9,565 nucleotides of DNA from assembly GCA_039925865.1 (NCBI GenBank), contig JBDSYA010000266.1, forward strand, positions 1 to 9,565, read 5' to 3'. Of the stretch, positions 1 to 6,764 are shown one piece after another. This stretch comes from JBDSYA01 sp039925865. Lineage in GTDB: Bacteria; Bacteroidota; Ignavibacteria; Tepidaquicellales; Tepidaquicellaceae. Below the pieces are notes generated by a model, which made no database searches, was not told the DNA's origin, and saw nothing but the letters and a program-made list of their open reading frames with translations. The stretch's first letter is position 1. Every line of letters begins with the position of its first letter. The translations under genes were made by a program, and so were the position numbers.

Positions 1-149
1 AGCAAATGCCGCCTCCAAATTCACTGCCTCCAACTGAAAATCAGATTCCTCCGGCAGGACAACAAGACCCAAATCAACAGCCTCCAAGTGGCCAGCCTGA
101 TCAGAACCAGCAGAAACCTCCGGCTGATGTAACTCCGGCAGAAAAATAA
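1..149 (+). CDS. C-terminal tail of a Pro/Gln-rich protein (partial, 5' end outside window)
   Basis: An open frame runs in from the left edge (codons in phase with position 3) and stops at TAA 147-149. The visible 48 residues are low-complexity and rich in Pro, Gln and Asn, with repeated PP pairs (MPPPN, IPPAG, QPPSG, KPPAD), and end in TPAEK. This looks like a disordered tail of a larger protein; no domain is visible, so the function cannot be read. The stop lies 3 bases before the GTG of the next gene and in the same frame, so the two could be co-transcribed. However, a terminator-like hairpin about 40 bases past this stop may instead end this transcript. The composition argues against a random open frame, but the start and size are unknown. 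Confidence 0.6.
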   Translation, partial: QMPPPNSLPPTENQIPPAGQQDPNQQPPSGQPDQNQQKPPADVTPAEK

Positions 150-152
150 AAT

Positions 153-764
153 GTGAGATCTTTATTTATAATTAAGACAAAAAGTTTAAGCGCCGTAAAA
201 TTTTTTTACGGCGCTGTTTTTATTTATATTACAGTCATATCAACTCCTGCATTATCACAAAAAAGTGACTACGTTTTTAAGAAGCCTTATCCAAACTTCA
301 ATAGTCCTTTACAATTTTCAAAAGATACAATAAGTCCCACAAGTGGTAATGTAAAATTTACCATGAAAAAAAATCCTTTAAAAGCTGTTCTTTATTCCGC
401 AGTTATTCCCGGAGCAGGACAATTTTATAATGAATCTTACTGGAAAATCCCGGTCATAGCAGCTGCCGGAGGATACTTTTTATATGAAGTAATAAAAAAC
501 AATAACAGATTTATTGATTTTAGGGATCAGTATGCAAATTCACAAACGCCGGAAAATCCACAAGGTGAACTTCTGTTAAAAGATCTCAGAGAATTTTACA
601 GTGATCAGCGCGATAATTTTATTATATATTCGGTAATTCTTTACGCGGTAAATTTAATTGACGCTTATGTCGATGCGCAATTATATGATTTTGATGTTAG
701 TGATAATATCAAAATCAGAATTCTGAAAAAAGAAAAAATTATAAATTTAGGATTTAATTTTTAA
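153..764 (+). CDS. DUF5683-family membrane/secreted protein
   Basis: A 203-residue protein whose core matches the DUF5683 family, common in Bacteroidota and relatives and of unknown biochemical role. The signature is the stretch around residues 76-100 (KAVLYSAVIPGAGQFYN, then YWKIP), followed by a hydrophobic segment at about 100-112. A second conserved part at 158-182 contains NLIDAYVDAQLYDFD. With the GTG start at 153, residues 17-35 form a plausible signal peptide with cleavage after A33-L34-S35, leaving Q36. The only other usual start in frame is ATG 363 (Met71), which would keep the core domain but lose the signal peptide. No clear ribosome binding site precedes the GTG. The ATG at 151 is followed directly by TGA and cannot serve. 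A strong hairpin with a T-rich tail lies inside the signal-peptide codons, which makes the start uncertain. The family call is firm; the start is not. Confidence 0.8.
   Translation: MRSLFIIKTKSLSAVKFFYGAVFIYITVISTPALSQKSDYVFKKPYPNFNSPLQFSKDTISPTSGNVKFTMKKNPLKAVLYSAVIPGAGQFYNESYWKIPVIAAAGGYFLYEVIKNNNRFIDFRDQYANSQTPENPQGELLLKDLREFYSDQRDNFIIYSVILYAVNLIDAYVDAQLYDFDVSDNIKIRILKKEKIINLGFNF
189..225 (+). terminator. Terminator-like hairpin inside the predicted start of the DUF5683 gene
   Basis: A perfect 12-bp stem pairs AGCGCCGTAAAA (189-200) with TTTTACGGCGCT (204-215) across a 3-base TTT loop. It is followed by GTTTTTATTT (216-225). This is the form of an intrinsic terminator on the plus strand. 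It lies about 40 bases after the stop of the Pro/Gln-rich gene, the normal place for that gene's terminator. It also lies within codons 13-21 of the next frame if the GTG start at 153 is right. Either the DUF5683 gene begins later and has its own promoter, or the hairpin acts as an attenuator between the two genes. The stem is seen directly; its function is inferred. Confidence 0.6.
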
Positions 765-816
765 ATTTGACGAATCCCTTTCCAAATGCGCATTTCATTA
801 ATGTCAGAATAATTTT

Positions 817-3753
817 CTAATATCCAAATACATCTTTCAGTGACAACTCCTTAACTTTGCCATACTTTTCAAGTGCTTTCATATCAAGCAATTTTAAATC
901 ACCGAGAACAAGCGTAACATACTTTTTATTTTTTATGTACTCATTCTGAAATTTTCGGACATCATTAAATGTAAACTCCGGAATGTTTTCATAAACATCC
1001 CTTCTTATATCATAGTCCAAACCAAGCTTTTTAACTTTCTCATATTCGAAAAGTATATTTGATTTGGTCACACGCTCAGATTGAATTTTTTTCAAAAGCG
1101 AATTCTTAGAGCCGGTAAAATTTAATTCTGATTCAGGCATATCTGTCAGTAACAAACTCATACCTGTCATTGCTTCGGGAAGTTTATCTGCCTGAGTCCC
1201 GATATAGGCAACTATATAATTCGGTTTGGTTTTTTCATTTGGCATCTGGTACGCTGAGAATGTTGAATAAGCCAGTGCTTTAGACTCTCGCAATTCCTGA
1301 AATACAATGGACTGCATGCCTCCCCCGAAATATTCATTATAAAGTTCAATAATTGGGATTTTATTTTTATCATAGTTTTCACTTTTTGAAAATAAAACTA
1401 TCTCAGCCTGCTGCATATCATAATTAACAACATATACTTCATTGTCAGTAATATTTTTTTCTTTGAATTTATTCTTAACGGATGCAGTCTTCAGTATGCC
1501 TGAAGTCTTATGATAAGTGTTCAGATCTCCGGTAAGCGTACTTGCTGATTGCGGACCATAATATAAAACTCTCTGCTTATAGTTCATTATATCTTTTATG
1601 ATCTTTATAAGTTCGGATGGCTGTATTTTTTTTAATTCATCTTCTGATAATCTGTAAGTAAAAGGATTGTCTTTTCCGTATTTACCATAATTAAGCATTG
1701 CGCTCCAAAGAATTACATTTTTCGAAAGTTTTGCGTTTTCTCTTTGTGTCAGAATATCTGCAACTAAATTATCGAGCGCAGCTTTGTTTTCAACTGGGTC
1801 TGTAAATAATTCTTCAAGTAGCGTAACTGATCTGTTAAAGTTTTCATTAAGTCCCGATAAGCTGACCCTTGCCTGGTCTTCATTTACTGTAACTTCAAAA
1901 GAACTGGCAAGCTTATAGAATTCTTCCTTTATTGCTGCCGGTGAAAATTTTGAAGTTCCGAGATAATTAAGATATTGCATTGCCAATCCGAGTTTTCTGT
2001 TTTGATTTGTTCCAACCTCAACTATATAATACAATTCGAAAAGTTCGTTCTCAATATTTTGCAGATAAAATACGGGTATATCATTCTTTAAACTGATCTC
2101 TTGTATATCTTTTTTGTAATCCAGAAAAACAGGCTGAACATCAGCTACCTGTTCATTTAAAATTGTTTCAACAAAAACCGATTTATCATCTCTGTTAACT
2201 TTAACGGGATTTATTTCAGGCTTTTCAACCTTTTGTATCGTGTTATCTTCTCCCGTTCTTTTATAAACAATTACATAATTATCATTCAAATTTTTATTGG
2301 CAAAATTTACAACTTCAGCTTTTGTGATCTCAGATAATCTCTCTACATTAGAGATATATTTATCCCACGGAATGCCCAGTACAAATGAACTGACAAAAGC
2401 ATCAGCACGATTTTCGTTGCTTTCAAACGCTCTTATCTGGTTCAGTTTAAAATTTGATATAATTGCCGGGACAAGCCAATCCGGGAATTCTCCCTTTTTT
2501 AAAATTCCGATCTGTTTCATCAAAAGATCTTTCACATCAATCAGAGTCTGTCCTTCTCTGGGTTTTCCTCCAAAAAATAATACAGAATAATCTTTATTGA
2601 TATCAGTTGAGGCATATGCTTCAATTACCTTTTGGTCCTGATTTAAATTAAGGTCAATAAGTCCGGCGGTTCCATTACTTAAAATGTATTCAAGTATCAC
2701 CAGTATATCAGATTCCTTTGTGCCTCCACCTGCAAACCTGTATCCAAATCTTACAAATTCCTGTGAAGGTCCGAATACTTCTTTTATTTCAGGACCTTCG
2801 ATTGGATCTTCAACAGGAGAGTTAAATACAGGTACTGGTTTATTTTGCATTGATCCAAATTTCTCATCGATCAGTCTGATTGTTTCATCAGGATTAAGAT
2901 CACCGGATAGACATATTGCCATATTGTTAGGCACATATCTTTCATTATAATAATCTATTATGGTCTGCATCGATGGATTTTTAAGCTGTTCGACACTTCC
3001 AATAGTGGTCTGAGTACCGTAAGTATGTTTTTTAAAAAGCCCCGCATAAAACGCTTCCCAGACTTTTGAATTGTCGTTATCCAAAACTGTATTTTTTTCC
3101 TCATACACAGCTTCGAGCTCAGTGTGAAATAATCTCATGACAGGTTTTCTAAACCTTTCTGCTTCTATCGAAAGCCACTTTGAGATTTGATTGGAAGGTA
3201 TCTCGCAGGTATAAACCGTTTGCTCAACTGATGTATATGCATTGCTGCCTTTGCCTCCAATATCCGCAATCATCTTATCATACTCATTTGCGATCGCATA
3301 TTCTGAAGCAAGATATGATACACTGTCAATTTTATGATAAATAAGTCTTCGCTCATTTTCATCCGTAGTGTTTCTTCTTTGTTCATATAGGGCTATGATC
3401 ATATCAATAAGAGGTTTTTCTTTTTCATAATCTTTTGTACCGTATTTATCAGTGCCTTTGAATACCATATGTTCGAGATAGTGAGAAAGCCCCTGAGAAG
3501 TTGAAGGATCGTTTTTACTTCCGGTTGCAACTGCTATATACGTCTGGATCCTTGGCTCACTTTTGTTTACTGTTAAATAAACTTTCAAACCGTTATCAAG
3601 TGTGTAAATTCGGGCTTTCAAAGGATCATTCTCGACAAACTCGTATGAATATTTTCCATCTGAAACAGACTTTGTCTGAGCCTGAATATTTAAATATGAA
3701 ACCAGTATAATGGATATCATTAGTATACCGGCAATATTAAAATTTCTTTTCAT
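817..3753 (-). CDS. Periplasmic M16-family zinc metallopeptidase (pitrilysin/insulinase-like), full length
   Basis: A 978-residue protein with the two-half layout of the M16 (inverzincin) family. These enzymes enclose and cut peptides in a clam-shell chamber. An N-terminal signal peptide (about residues 1-26, ending NIQAQ) points to the periplasm. The catalytic HxxEH motif is H91-Y-L-E94-H95: H91 and H95 bind zinc and E94 is the general base. The third ligand is most likely E219, in ELEAVYEEKN, by alignment to the E-x6-E pattern of pitrilysin. The gap between H95 and E219 is larger than in pitrilysin because of a charged helical insertion at about residues 107-160. The C-terminal half keeps the paired R822 and Y829 (LRESKALAY) that contact substrate in the family. 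Both active-site halves therefore look intact and the enzyme is probably active. It is transcribed alone, converges on the DUF5683 gene, and has a promoter-like sequence at 3795-3823. Substrate unknown. Confidence 0.93.
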   Translation of the reverse strand: MKRNFNIAGILMISIILVSYLNIQAQTKSVSDGKYSYEFVENDPLKARIYTLDNGLKVYLTVNKSEPRIQTYIAVATGSKNDPSTSQGLSHYLEHMVFKGTDKYGTKDYEKEKPLIDMIIALYEQRRNTTDENERRLIYHKIDSVSYLASEYAIANEYDKMIADIGGKGSNAYTSVEQTVYTCEIPSNQISKWLSIEAERFRKPVMRLFHTELEAVYEEKNTVLDNDNSKVWEAFYAGLFKKHTYGTQTTIGSVEQLKNPSMQTIIDYYNERYVPNNMAICLSGDLNPDETIRLIDEKFGSMQNKPVPVFNSPVEDPIEGPEIKEVFGPSQEFVRFGYRFAGGGTKESDILVILEYILSNGTAGLIDLNLNQDQKVIEAYASTDINKDYSVLFFGGKPREGQTLIDVKDLLMKQIGILKKGEFPDWLVPAIISNFKLNQIRAFESNENRADAFVSSFVLGIPWDKYISNVERLSEITKAEVVNFANKNLNDNYVIVYKRTGEDNTIQKVEKPEINPVKVNRDDKSVFVETILNEQVADVQPVFLDYKKDIQEISLKNDIPVFYLQNIENELFELYYIVEVGTNQNRKLGLAMQYLNYLGTSKFSPAAIKEEFYKLASSFEVTVNEDQARVSLSGLNENFNRSVTLLEELFTDPVENKAALDNLVADILTQRENAKLSKNVILWSAMLNYGKYGKDNPFTYRLSEDELKKIQPSELIKIIKDIMNYKQRVLYYGPQSASTLTGDLNTYHKTSGILKTASVKNKFKEKNITDNEVYVVNYDMQQAEIVLFSKSENYDKNKIPIIELYNEYFGGGMQSIVFQELRESKALAYSTFSAYQMPNEKTKPNYIVAYIGTQADKLPEAMTGMSLLLTDMPESELNFTGSKNSLLKKIQSERVTKSNILFEYEKVKKLGLDYDIRRDVYENIPEFTFNDVRKFQNEYIKNKKYVTLVLGDLKLLDMKALEKYGKVKELSLKDVFGY

Positions 3754-3794
3754 ATGTTTTTAAATTATTATTTATTTATTTTTTATAAGTTTCA

Positions 3795-3823
3795 ATTCTA
3801 AAAGTTTAATTTTGCATTTTCAA
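3795..3823 (-). promoter_or_regulatory. Candidate sigma-70-type promoter of the M16 peptidase gene
   Basis: Read on the minus strand, TTGAAA (3823 to 3818) and TAGAAT (3800 to 3795) are separated by exactly 17 bases. Each box matches 5 of 6 positions of the TTGACA/TATAAT consensus. Initiation would fall near 3788, giving a leader of about 35 bases. The region is AT-rich, so chance matches are likely, and Bacteroidota-type sigma factors often prefer other boxes. Confidence 0.33.
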
Positions 3824-3888
3824 TTCTTTTCAATTTCAATTTCAGTATTTATTAACACATCCGTCCAAAATGTTTGCATTGGAATCAA

Positions 3889-4019
3889 TTTTTTAAACCA
3901 CAAAGACCACAAAGCAGGCACAAAGACCACAAAGTTCCATTGCTGATTTGTATAAAGCATTTTCATTATTAATCTTTGCGTACTTTGCGTCTTCTTTGTG
4001 CACTTTGTGGTAAAAAAAA
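3889..4019. repeat. CACAAAG-unit inverted repeat element
   Basis: The left arm (3897-3934) is four head-to-tail units: ACCACAAAG, ACCACAAAG, CAGGCACAAAG, ACCACAAAG. The right arm (3974-4011) is the reverse complement form: CTTTGCGTA, CTTTGCGTCTT, CTTTGTGCA, CTTTGTGGT. Read as complements, unit lengths are the same in both arms (9, 9, 11, 9 from the outside in), and 30 of 38 positions pair. The outermost unit is perfect and mismatches increase inward. T6 (3889-3894) and A8 (4012-4019) flank the arms and can extend the stem. The loop is 39 bases (3935-3973). The flanking run after the stem is A-rich on both strands, so this is not a standard terminator. From memory, similar CACAAAG repeats occur between genes in many bacterial genomes; that cannot be verified here. 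Confidence 0.8.
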
Positions 4020-4185
4020 GTTTAAGGGTTCATTTTTGTTCAAAGGACTTTGTTTCATTTTTGAATAGTAAAACAAATAAATCATATAGTAGAAAATCAA
4101 TTTGGACAGCAATGATTTATTAATATTGATTTGAAACTAAAAACTTTTTAAATCTGGTTTAAACAATATTTAAACTTATCAGATC

Positions 4186-4755
4186 TTAATTTTTTATTGT
4201 CAACTGATCACTGCTGACCCTGTATATCACCATATTCTTAAATTCCTTATCTCTTTCAGACTCCTTCTTTTCCATGTCATCGGCTCTTTTAAAATTATAT
4301 TTCTCCATGAGCTTAATCGAACGGACATTATTTATATTTGCAAAGCCTTCAAATGATTTTATCTTCATGACATTGAGTCCGTATTCCAATACTTTCTTTA
4401 ATGCCTCATTCATTAAACCAATTCCCTGATTCTCGGGAAAAAGTTCGAATCCGATTTCGCCTATACTTTTTTCTTTATCTATATTAAAAAGACAAATTGT
4501 ACCTATCAGTTTATTTAAATTTTTGAAAGTTATTGCCCAGAAAATCAATTCATCATTACTAATACCTTTATTCAGTTTTTCAATATGCTTCTTTACCTCT
4601 TCTCGGGAAATGGTTTTGGGCCTGATAATAAATTTATTGACACTGTCATCTGACCGAAGCTTCATCATTTCAATTTCATCATCATGGATTAGCTGACGCA
4701 ATAAAAGTCTTTCCGTTGACAATTCAGGGAATGGAGTAAAGTTAAGTCTGAGCAT
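4186..4755 (-). CDS. GNAT-family N-acetyltransferase (RimJ/RimL-like)
   Basis: A 189-residue protein of the Acetyltransf_3 (RimJ/RimL-type) branch of the GNAT superfamily, which transfers acetyl from acetyl-CoA to an amine. The opening FTPFPELSTERLLLRQL (residues 6-22) is the typical start of this branch, and its position supports the ATG at 4755. The acetyl-CoA pyrophosphate-binding loop is Q110-G-I-G113-L, preceded by the beta-4 strand IGEIGFELFP. The later NNVRSIKLMEKYNFKR (142-157) is the usual motif B region with the Asn and Ser that hold the cofactor. No signal peptide is present, so it should be cytoplasmic. The substrate cannot be told: ribosomal protein N-termini, a small metabolite or an antibiotic are all possible. 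It lies 133 bases downstream of the MmcQ/YjbR gene on the same strand and might be co-transcribed with it, but the gap is long enough for its own promoter. Confidence 0.9.
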   Translation of the reverse strand: MLRLNFTPFPELSTERLLLRQLIHDDEIEMMKLRSDDSVNKFIIRPKTISREEVKKHIEKLNKGISNDELIFWAITFKNLNKLIGTICLFNIDKEKSIGEIGFELFPENQGIGLMNEALKKVLEYGLNVMKIKSFEGFANINNVRSIKLMEKYNFKRADDMEKKESERDKEFKNMVIYRVSSDQLTIKN

Positions 4756-4888
4756 TGTTCACTATTTTAAATCACCTTATTTTCATCAGGTGTTTTTTTT
4801 CAATATGTTACAGGAAGGTAACCGTGTATAATAAAGGCAATATTCCTGATAATGACTTCATTTATTTTTTTATTTGATTTTGTTTTTA

Positions 4889-5218
4889 TTAACATCGAAA
4901 TTTTGTTTTATTAACAACTTCACTGTAAGCTGCATTTAAAGCTTGTCTGAAAATTTTAATATTCAATTTCTTCAGATTTAAAATTGTCCAACCCTGAAGT
5001 CCCCATTTGTTATTAAGGGGATAAATGACTGTTTCATCGAATGCACAAAATGAGTACTGATCATTAACTGAAAGTTTTATACAAGCTGTATTTTTTTCAG
5101 TTGAAAGAGTCGCAAAAATTTTCTTATTTATCCGGAAGGATGTTTTTTCAAAGTGCGGTATTTCTTCGGAATTTGGAAATGATAGTGCAAGCTGCTTAAA
5201 GGTATTTACATTTATCAT
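4889..5218 (-). CDS. MmcQ/YjbR-family (DUF419) protein
   Basis: A 109-residue small cytoplasmic protein matching the MmcQ/YjbR family across its whole length. Diagnostic parts are the N-terminal LALSFPNSEEIPHFEKTSFR (residues 10-29), the strand NKKIFATLS, KLSVNDQYSF, and the C-terminal NKWGLQGWTILNL (70-82) followed by a helix. Family members have a CyaY-like or double-wing fold proposed to bind DNA, but no biochemical role is established. The length is normal for the family. The ATG at 5218 lies just ahead of the conserved TFKQLALSFP helix, which supports it. The gene is first in its direction after the divergent spacer carrying the large palindrome. It may share a transcript with the GNAT gene 133 bases downstream. 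No ribosome binding site of note is visible. Confidence 0.9.
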   Translation of the reverse strand: MINVNTFKQLALSFPNSEEIPHFEKTSFRINKKIFATLSTEKNTACIKLSVNDQYSFCAFDETVIYPLNNKWGLQGWTILNLKKLNIKIFRQALNAAYSEVVNKTKFRC

Positions 5219-5343
5219 TTACAATTTTTCATATTAATCCTGATCTTGAGTTAATGTTTAAGTTATCTCATTTTCGTTTTATTTTCAATATTGTATTTTC
5301 TAATCATAACTACTGCAATGCACTGCAATGACATTGTTTAAAA

Positions 5344-5501
5344 TTACTTAAGTTGACCGCTTCATTCTTCAAGCAGAATTTTTTGCCACCAATTGCACGA
5401 ATTGAAGCGAATTTATAAAAACATGTTTTTTAAATTCGACAATATTAGTGAAATTCGTGTCAGGATTTGACATTCAAGTTATAAGCGATCAACTTAAGTA
5501 A
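5344..5501. repeat. 158-bp imperfect palindromic element (MITE-like or structured RNA candidate)
   Basis: The ends are 19-base terminal inverted repeats with a single mismatch: TTACTTAAGTTGACCGCTT (5344-5362) against the complement of 5483-5501. The centre is the perfect palindrome AAAACATGTTTT (5418-5429), flanked by CGAATTT (5409-5415) and AAATTCG (5432-5438). Between these, AATT/CAC words match in both arms with small shifts (CACGAATT at 5397-5404 and AATTCGTG at 5452-5459). The halves are 80 and 78 bases about the centre, so the whole segment is one quasi-symmetrical unit. It has no coding capacity. Terminal repeats around a short non-coding core suggest a miniature inverted-repeat element or a folded RNA. 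A convincing target-site duplication is not visible; the AT-rich flanks make one hard to judge. Confidence 0.7.
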
Positions 5502-5623
5502 AATTAAAAACATTTCAGAATTTAAAAAGATAAATTTAACAAAATAAAATTTATTGTTAAACTAATAGAGAGGTTGTCTGTCTAAGATTCGAATTTTAAA
5601 AAAGAAATATTAAACAAATGAAG

Positions 5624-5629
5624 AAAGGA
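5624..5629 (+). promoter_or_regulatory. Ribosome binding site of the lipoprotein gene
   Basis: AAAGGA ends 7 bases before ATG 5637, inside a purine-rich stretch. It is the clearest Shine-Dalgarno-like sequence in the window, where most starts have none. It selects the 5637 start over the ATG at 5618, which has no such site and stops after 10 codons. Confidence 0.6.
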
Positions 5630-5636
5630 AACAGTT

Positions 5637-6629
5637 ATGAAACCCTTTAAAAGTTTTTTCAGCTTATCCGTTTTACTAAGCATACTCATAATATCAGTTT
5701 ACTTATCCGGCTGCAGTGACAATAATATTACAGAACCCGGAGCACAAACAGAAGATGAATATCTTACCTCAACAGCAATCAACAGTTCATTCAGCAGTAA
5801 TTCCGACGATGACGATAATTTATTTTCAAATGAAGTAATGGATTTTGATTCACAGGGTCCGGTAGCTGATAACAACGGCGGCTTTGATACACCTATAGAT
5901 TCTTTAGTAAAATGGGGCCGCAGAGTTACCGGAACAAATGTTAACTCAGTCATAACTCCTATCGGAGACTCACTCAAAAAAGTAGATATTACAAGAACAA
6001 TTACAGGAAATTTTGTAGTGATCGGTTATATCAATGGAATACTTGATTCTACTTTGAAACCTTTTAGCCAGGAACAAAAGAGAACTGTTATTTTTAAACG
6101 CGTTGAAAGAAGACCAAACCATCGTCTGAACTGGAGAGTTTATCAATACACTGCTGTGGACGGAGAAACAAAAACCCCTCAGGTTGGAAAAAATAATATT
6201 GTAATGAGTAAAATTGAATTTTATAAAAACAGTATCCTGATATTGACTCTAAATGGTCCCGATTTTACTGTCAATGTTTTTAACTCAAGATTTTTCGGAG
6301 GCAGCGGATTGTTTGACGTTCGCAGAGGTGATGAAATGAAAATTAAAGTTTTTGCAACAAGTAATCAGCCCGATACCGATATAGTTTCATATCACTGGGC
6401 AAGAAATTCATTCGGTTTCCATCGCGAAAGATTTGTAATGACCTCCCAAACTCCTAATGGAAACAACTTTGACAGAACTTATGAAAAAACTTTCAACATA
6501 TATCCAAATCATAATCATGGAATGCACAATGCCTTCATAAGTGCAAATACGAGAAGTTCATTATATGACAACTTACCGACTCTCTTTTCTTCAACATATG
6601 CAGGATTTCCTTACAGAATCCGTCAATAA
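5637..6629 (+). CDS. Secreted lipoprotein of unknown function
   Basis: A 330-residue protein with a clear lipoprotein signal: positively charged MKPFK, a hydrophobic run, then the lipobox L23-S24-G25-C26. After cleavage Cys26 would be lipidated and the protein anchored in the cell envelope. Residues 27-70 are a flexible Ser/Asn/Asp-rich linker with an acidic run D57-D60. The rest, about residues 85-330, appears beta-rich (alternating hydrophobic strands such as VDITRTITGNFVVIGYI and FTVNVFNSRFF) with basic patches around 148-168. A histidine cluster H292-x-H294-x2-H297 near the C-terminus could bind metal, but this is speculative. I do not recognise the family. It is a single-gene unit with a good ribosome binding site and its own terminator at 6659-6693. 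It is divergent from MmcQ/YjbR across the palindromic spacer. Confidence 0.85.
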   Translation: MKPFKSFFSLSVLLSILIISVYLSGCSDNNITEPGAQTEDEYLTSTAINSSFSSNSDDDDNLFSNEVMDFDSQGPVADNNGGFDTPIDSLVKWGRRVTGTNVNSVITPIGDSLKKVDITRTITGNFVVIGYINGILDSTLKPFSQEQKRTVIFKRVERRPNHRLNWRVYQYTAVDGETKTPQVGKNNIVMSKIEFYKNSILILTLNGPDFTVNVFNSRFFGGSGLFDVRRGDEMKIKVFATSNQPDTDIVSYHWARNSFGFHRERFVMTSQTPNGNNFDRTYEKTFNIYPNHNHGMHNAFISANTRSSLYDNLPTLFSSTYAGFPYRIRQ

Positions 6630-6658
6630 AAATTTAATCTGAATATACTGAAAATGCT

Positions 6659-6693
6659 GGAGCGGTTTGAAGAAAGCCGCTCCTTCCTTTTTT
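6659..6693 (+). terminator. Intrinsic terminator of the lipoprotein gene
   Basis: GGAGCGGTTT (6659-6668) pairs with AAGCCGCTCC (6674-6683) in a 10-bp stem with one G-T wobble and a 5-base loop. TTCC and then T6 (6688-6693) follow. It lies 30 bases after the lipoprotein stop. On the minus strand the hairpin is followed only by AGCATTTTC, so it would be a weak terminator for the converging DUF4870 gene. Confidence 0.85.
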
Positions 6694-6764
6694 ATATCCG
6701 GGGTATATTAACAAAATACTGCAAAGAACTTTATTCAGGATTTATTTACGAGAGGTTATTTTTT

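Larger units (their letters stand above)
3754..4185. other. 432-base intergenic region between the M16 peptidase and GNAT genes
   Basis: No credible gene lies here. Next to the peptidase start is a very AT-rich leader with a promoter-like pair at 3795-3823 and four copies of TTTCAAT (starting at 3790, 3818, 3828 and 3834). The middle is occupied by the CACAAAG inverted repeat (3889-4019). The part nearest the GNAT stop contains AT-rich small dyads: GTTTAAA 4157-4163 with TTTAAAC 4169-4175, and AAATCAAT paired with ATTGATTT around 4095-4134. None has the GC-rich stem plus U-run of an intrinsic terminator, so the 3' end of the GNAT transcript is not defined. Confidence 0.7.
5219..5636. other. 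418-base divergent spacer between the MmcQ/YjbR and lipoprotein genes
   Basis: No protein-coding gene is supported. Promoters for both flanking genes must lie here, but I could not assign one with confidence. The spacer contains a short tandem repeat, ACTGCAATG at 5312-5320 and again at 5322-5330, and the large palindromic element at 5344-5501. A purine-rich ribosome binding site lies just before the lipoprotein start. A 10-codon frame (5618-5650, starting MKKGNSYETL) overlaps the lipoprotein start in another frame and is probably chance. Confidence 0.7.

Noticed and set aside
784..795. Perfect 12-base palindrome AAATGCGCATTT between convergent genes
   Set aside because: No loop and no U-run, so not a terminator; a single short palindrome with no nearby promoter is expected by chance often enough.
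2297..3710. Plus-strand open frames of 69-97 codons at 2297-2590, 2684-2950 and 3501-3710
   Set aside because: All lie antisense within the intact M16 peptidase gene and their translations resemble no family; they are shadows of its codon use.
3897..4011. CACAAAG units as a small CRISPR array
   Set aside because: Units are 9-11 bases, directly adjacent and in inverted arms; there are no spacers and no cas genes.
4773..4800. CACCT/AGGTG hairpin followed by T8, read as a plus-strand terminator
   Set aside because: Stem of only 5 bp with a 10-base loop, and no plus-strand gene precedes it; it lies in the leader of the minus-strand GNAT gene.
5467..5485. TTGACA followed by TATAAG as a promoter for the lipoprotein gene
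   Set aside because: The spacer is only 7 bases and the boxes lie inside the palindromic element.
5618..5650. Ten-codon frame MKKGNSYETL overlapping the lipoprotein start, possibly a leader peptide
   Set aside because: It has no ribosome binding site of its own, no regulatory codon run and no attenuator structure after it; the ATG falls by chance in the purine-rich ribosome binding region.
5699..5977. Minus-strand open frame of 92 codons inside the lipoprotein gene
   Set aside because: Antisense shadow of a gene with a clear lipobox, ribosome binding site and terminator.
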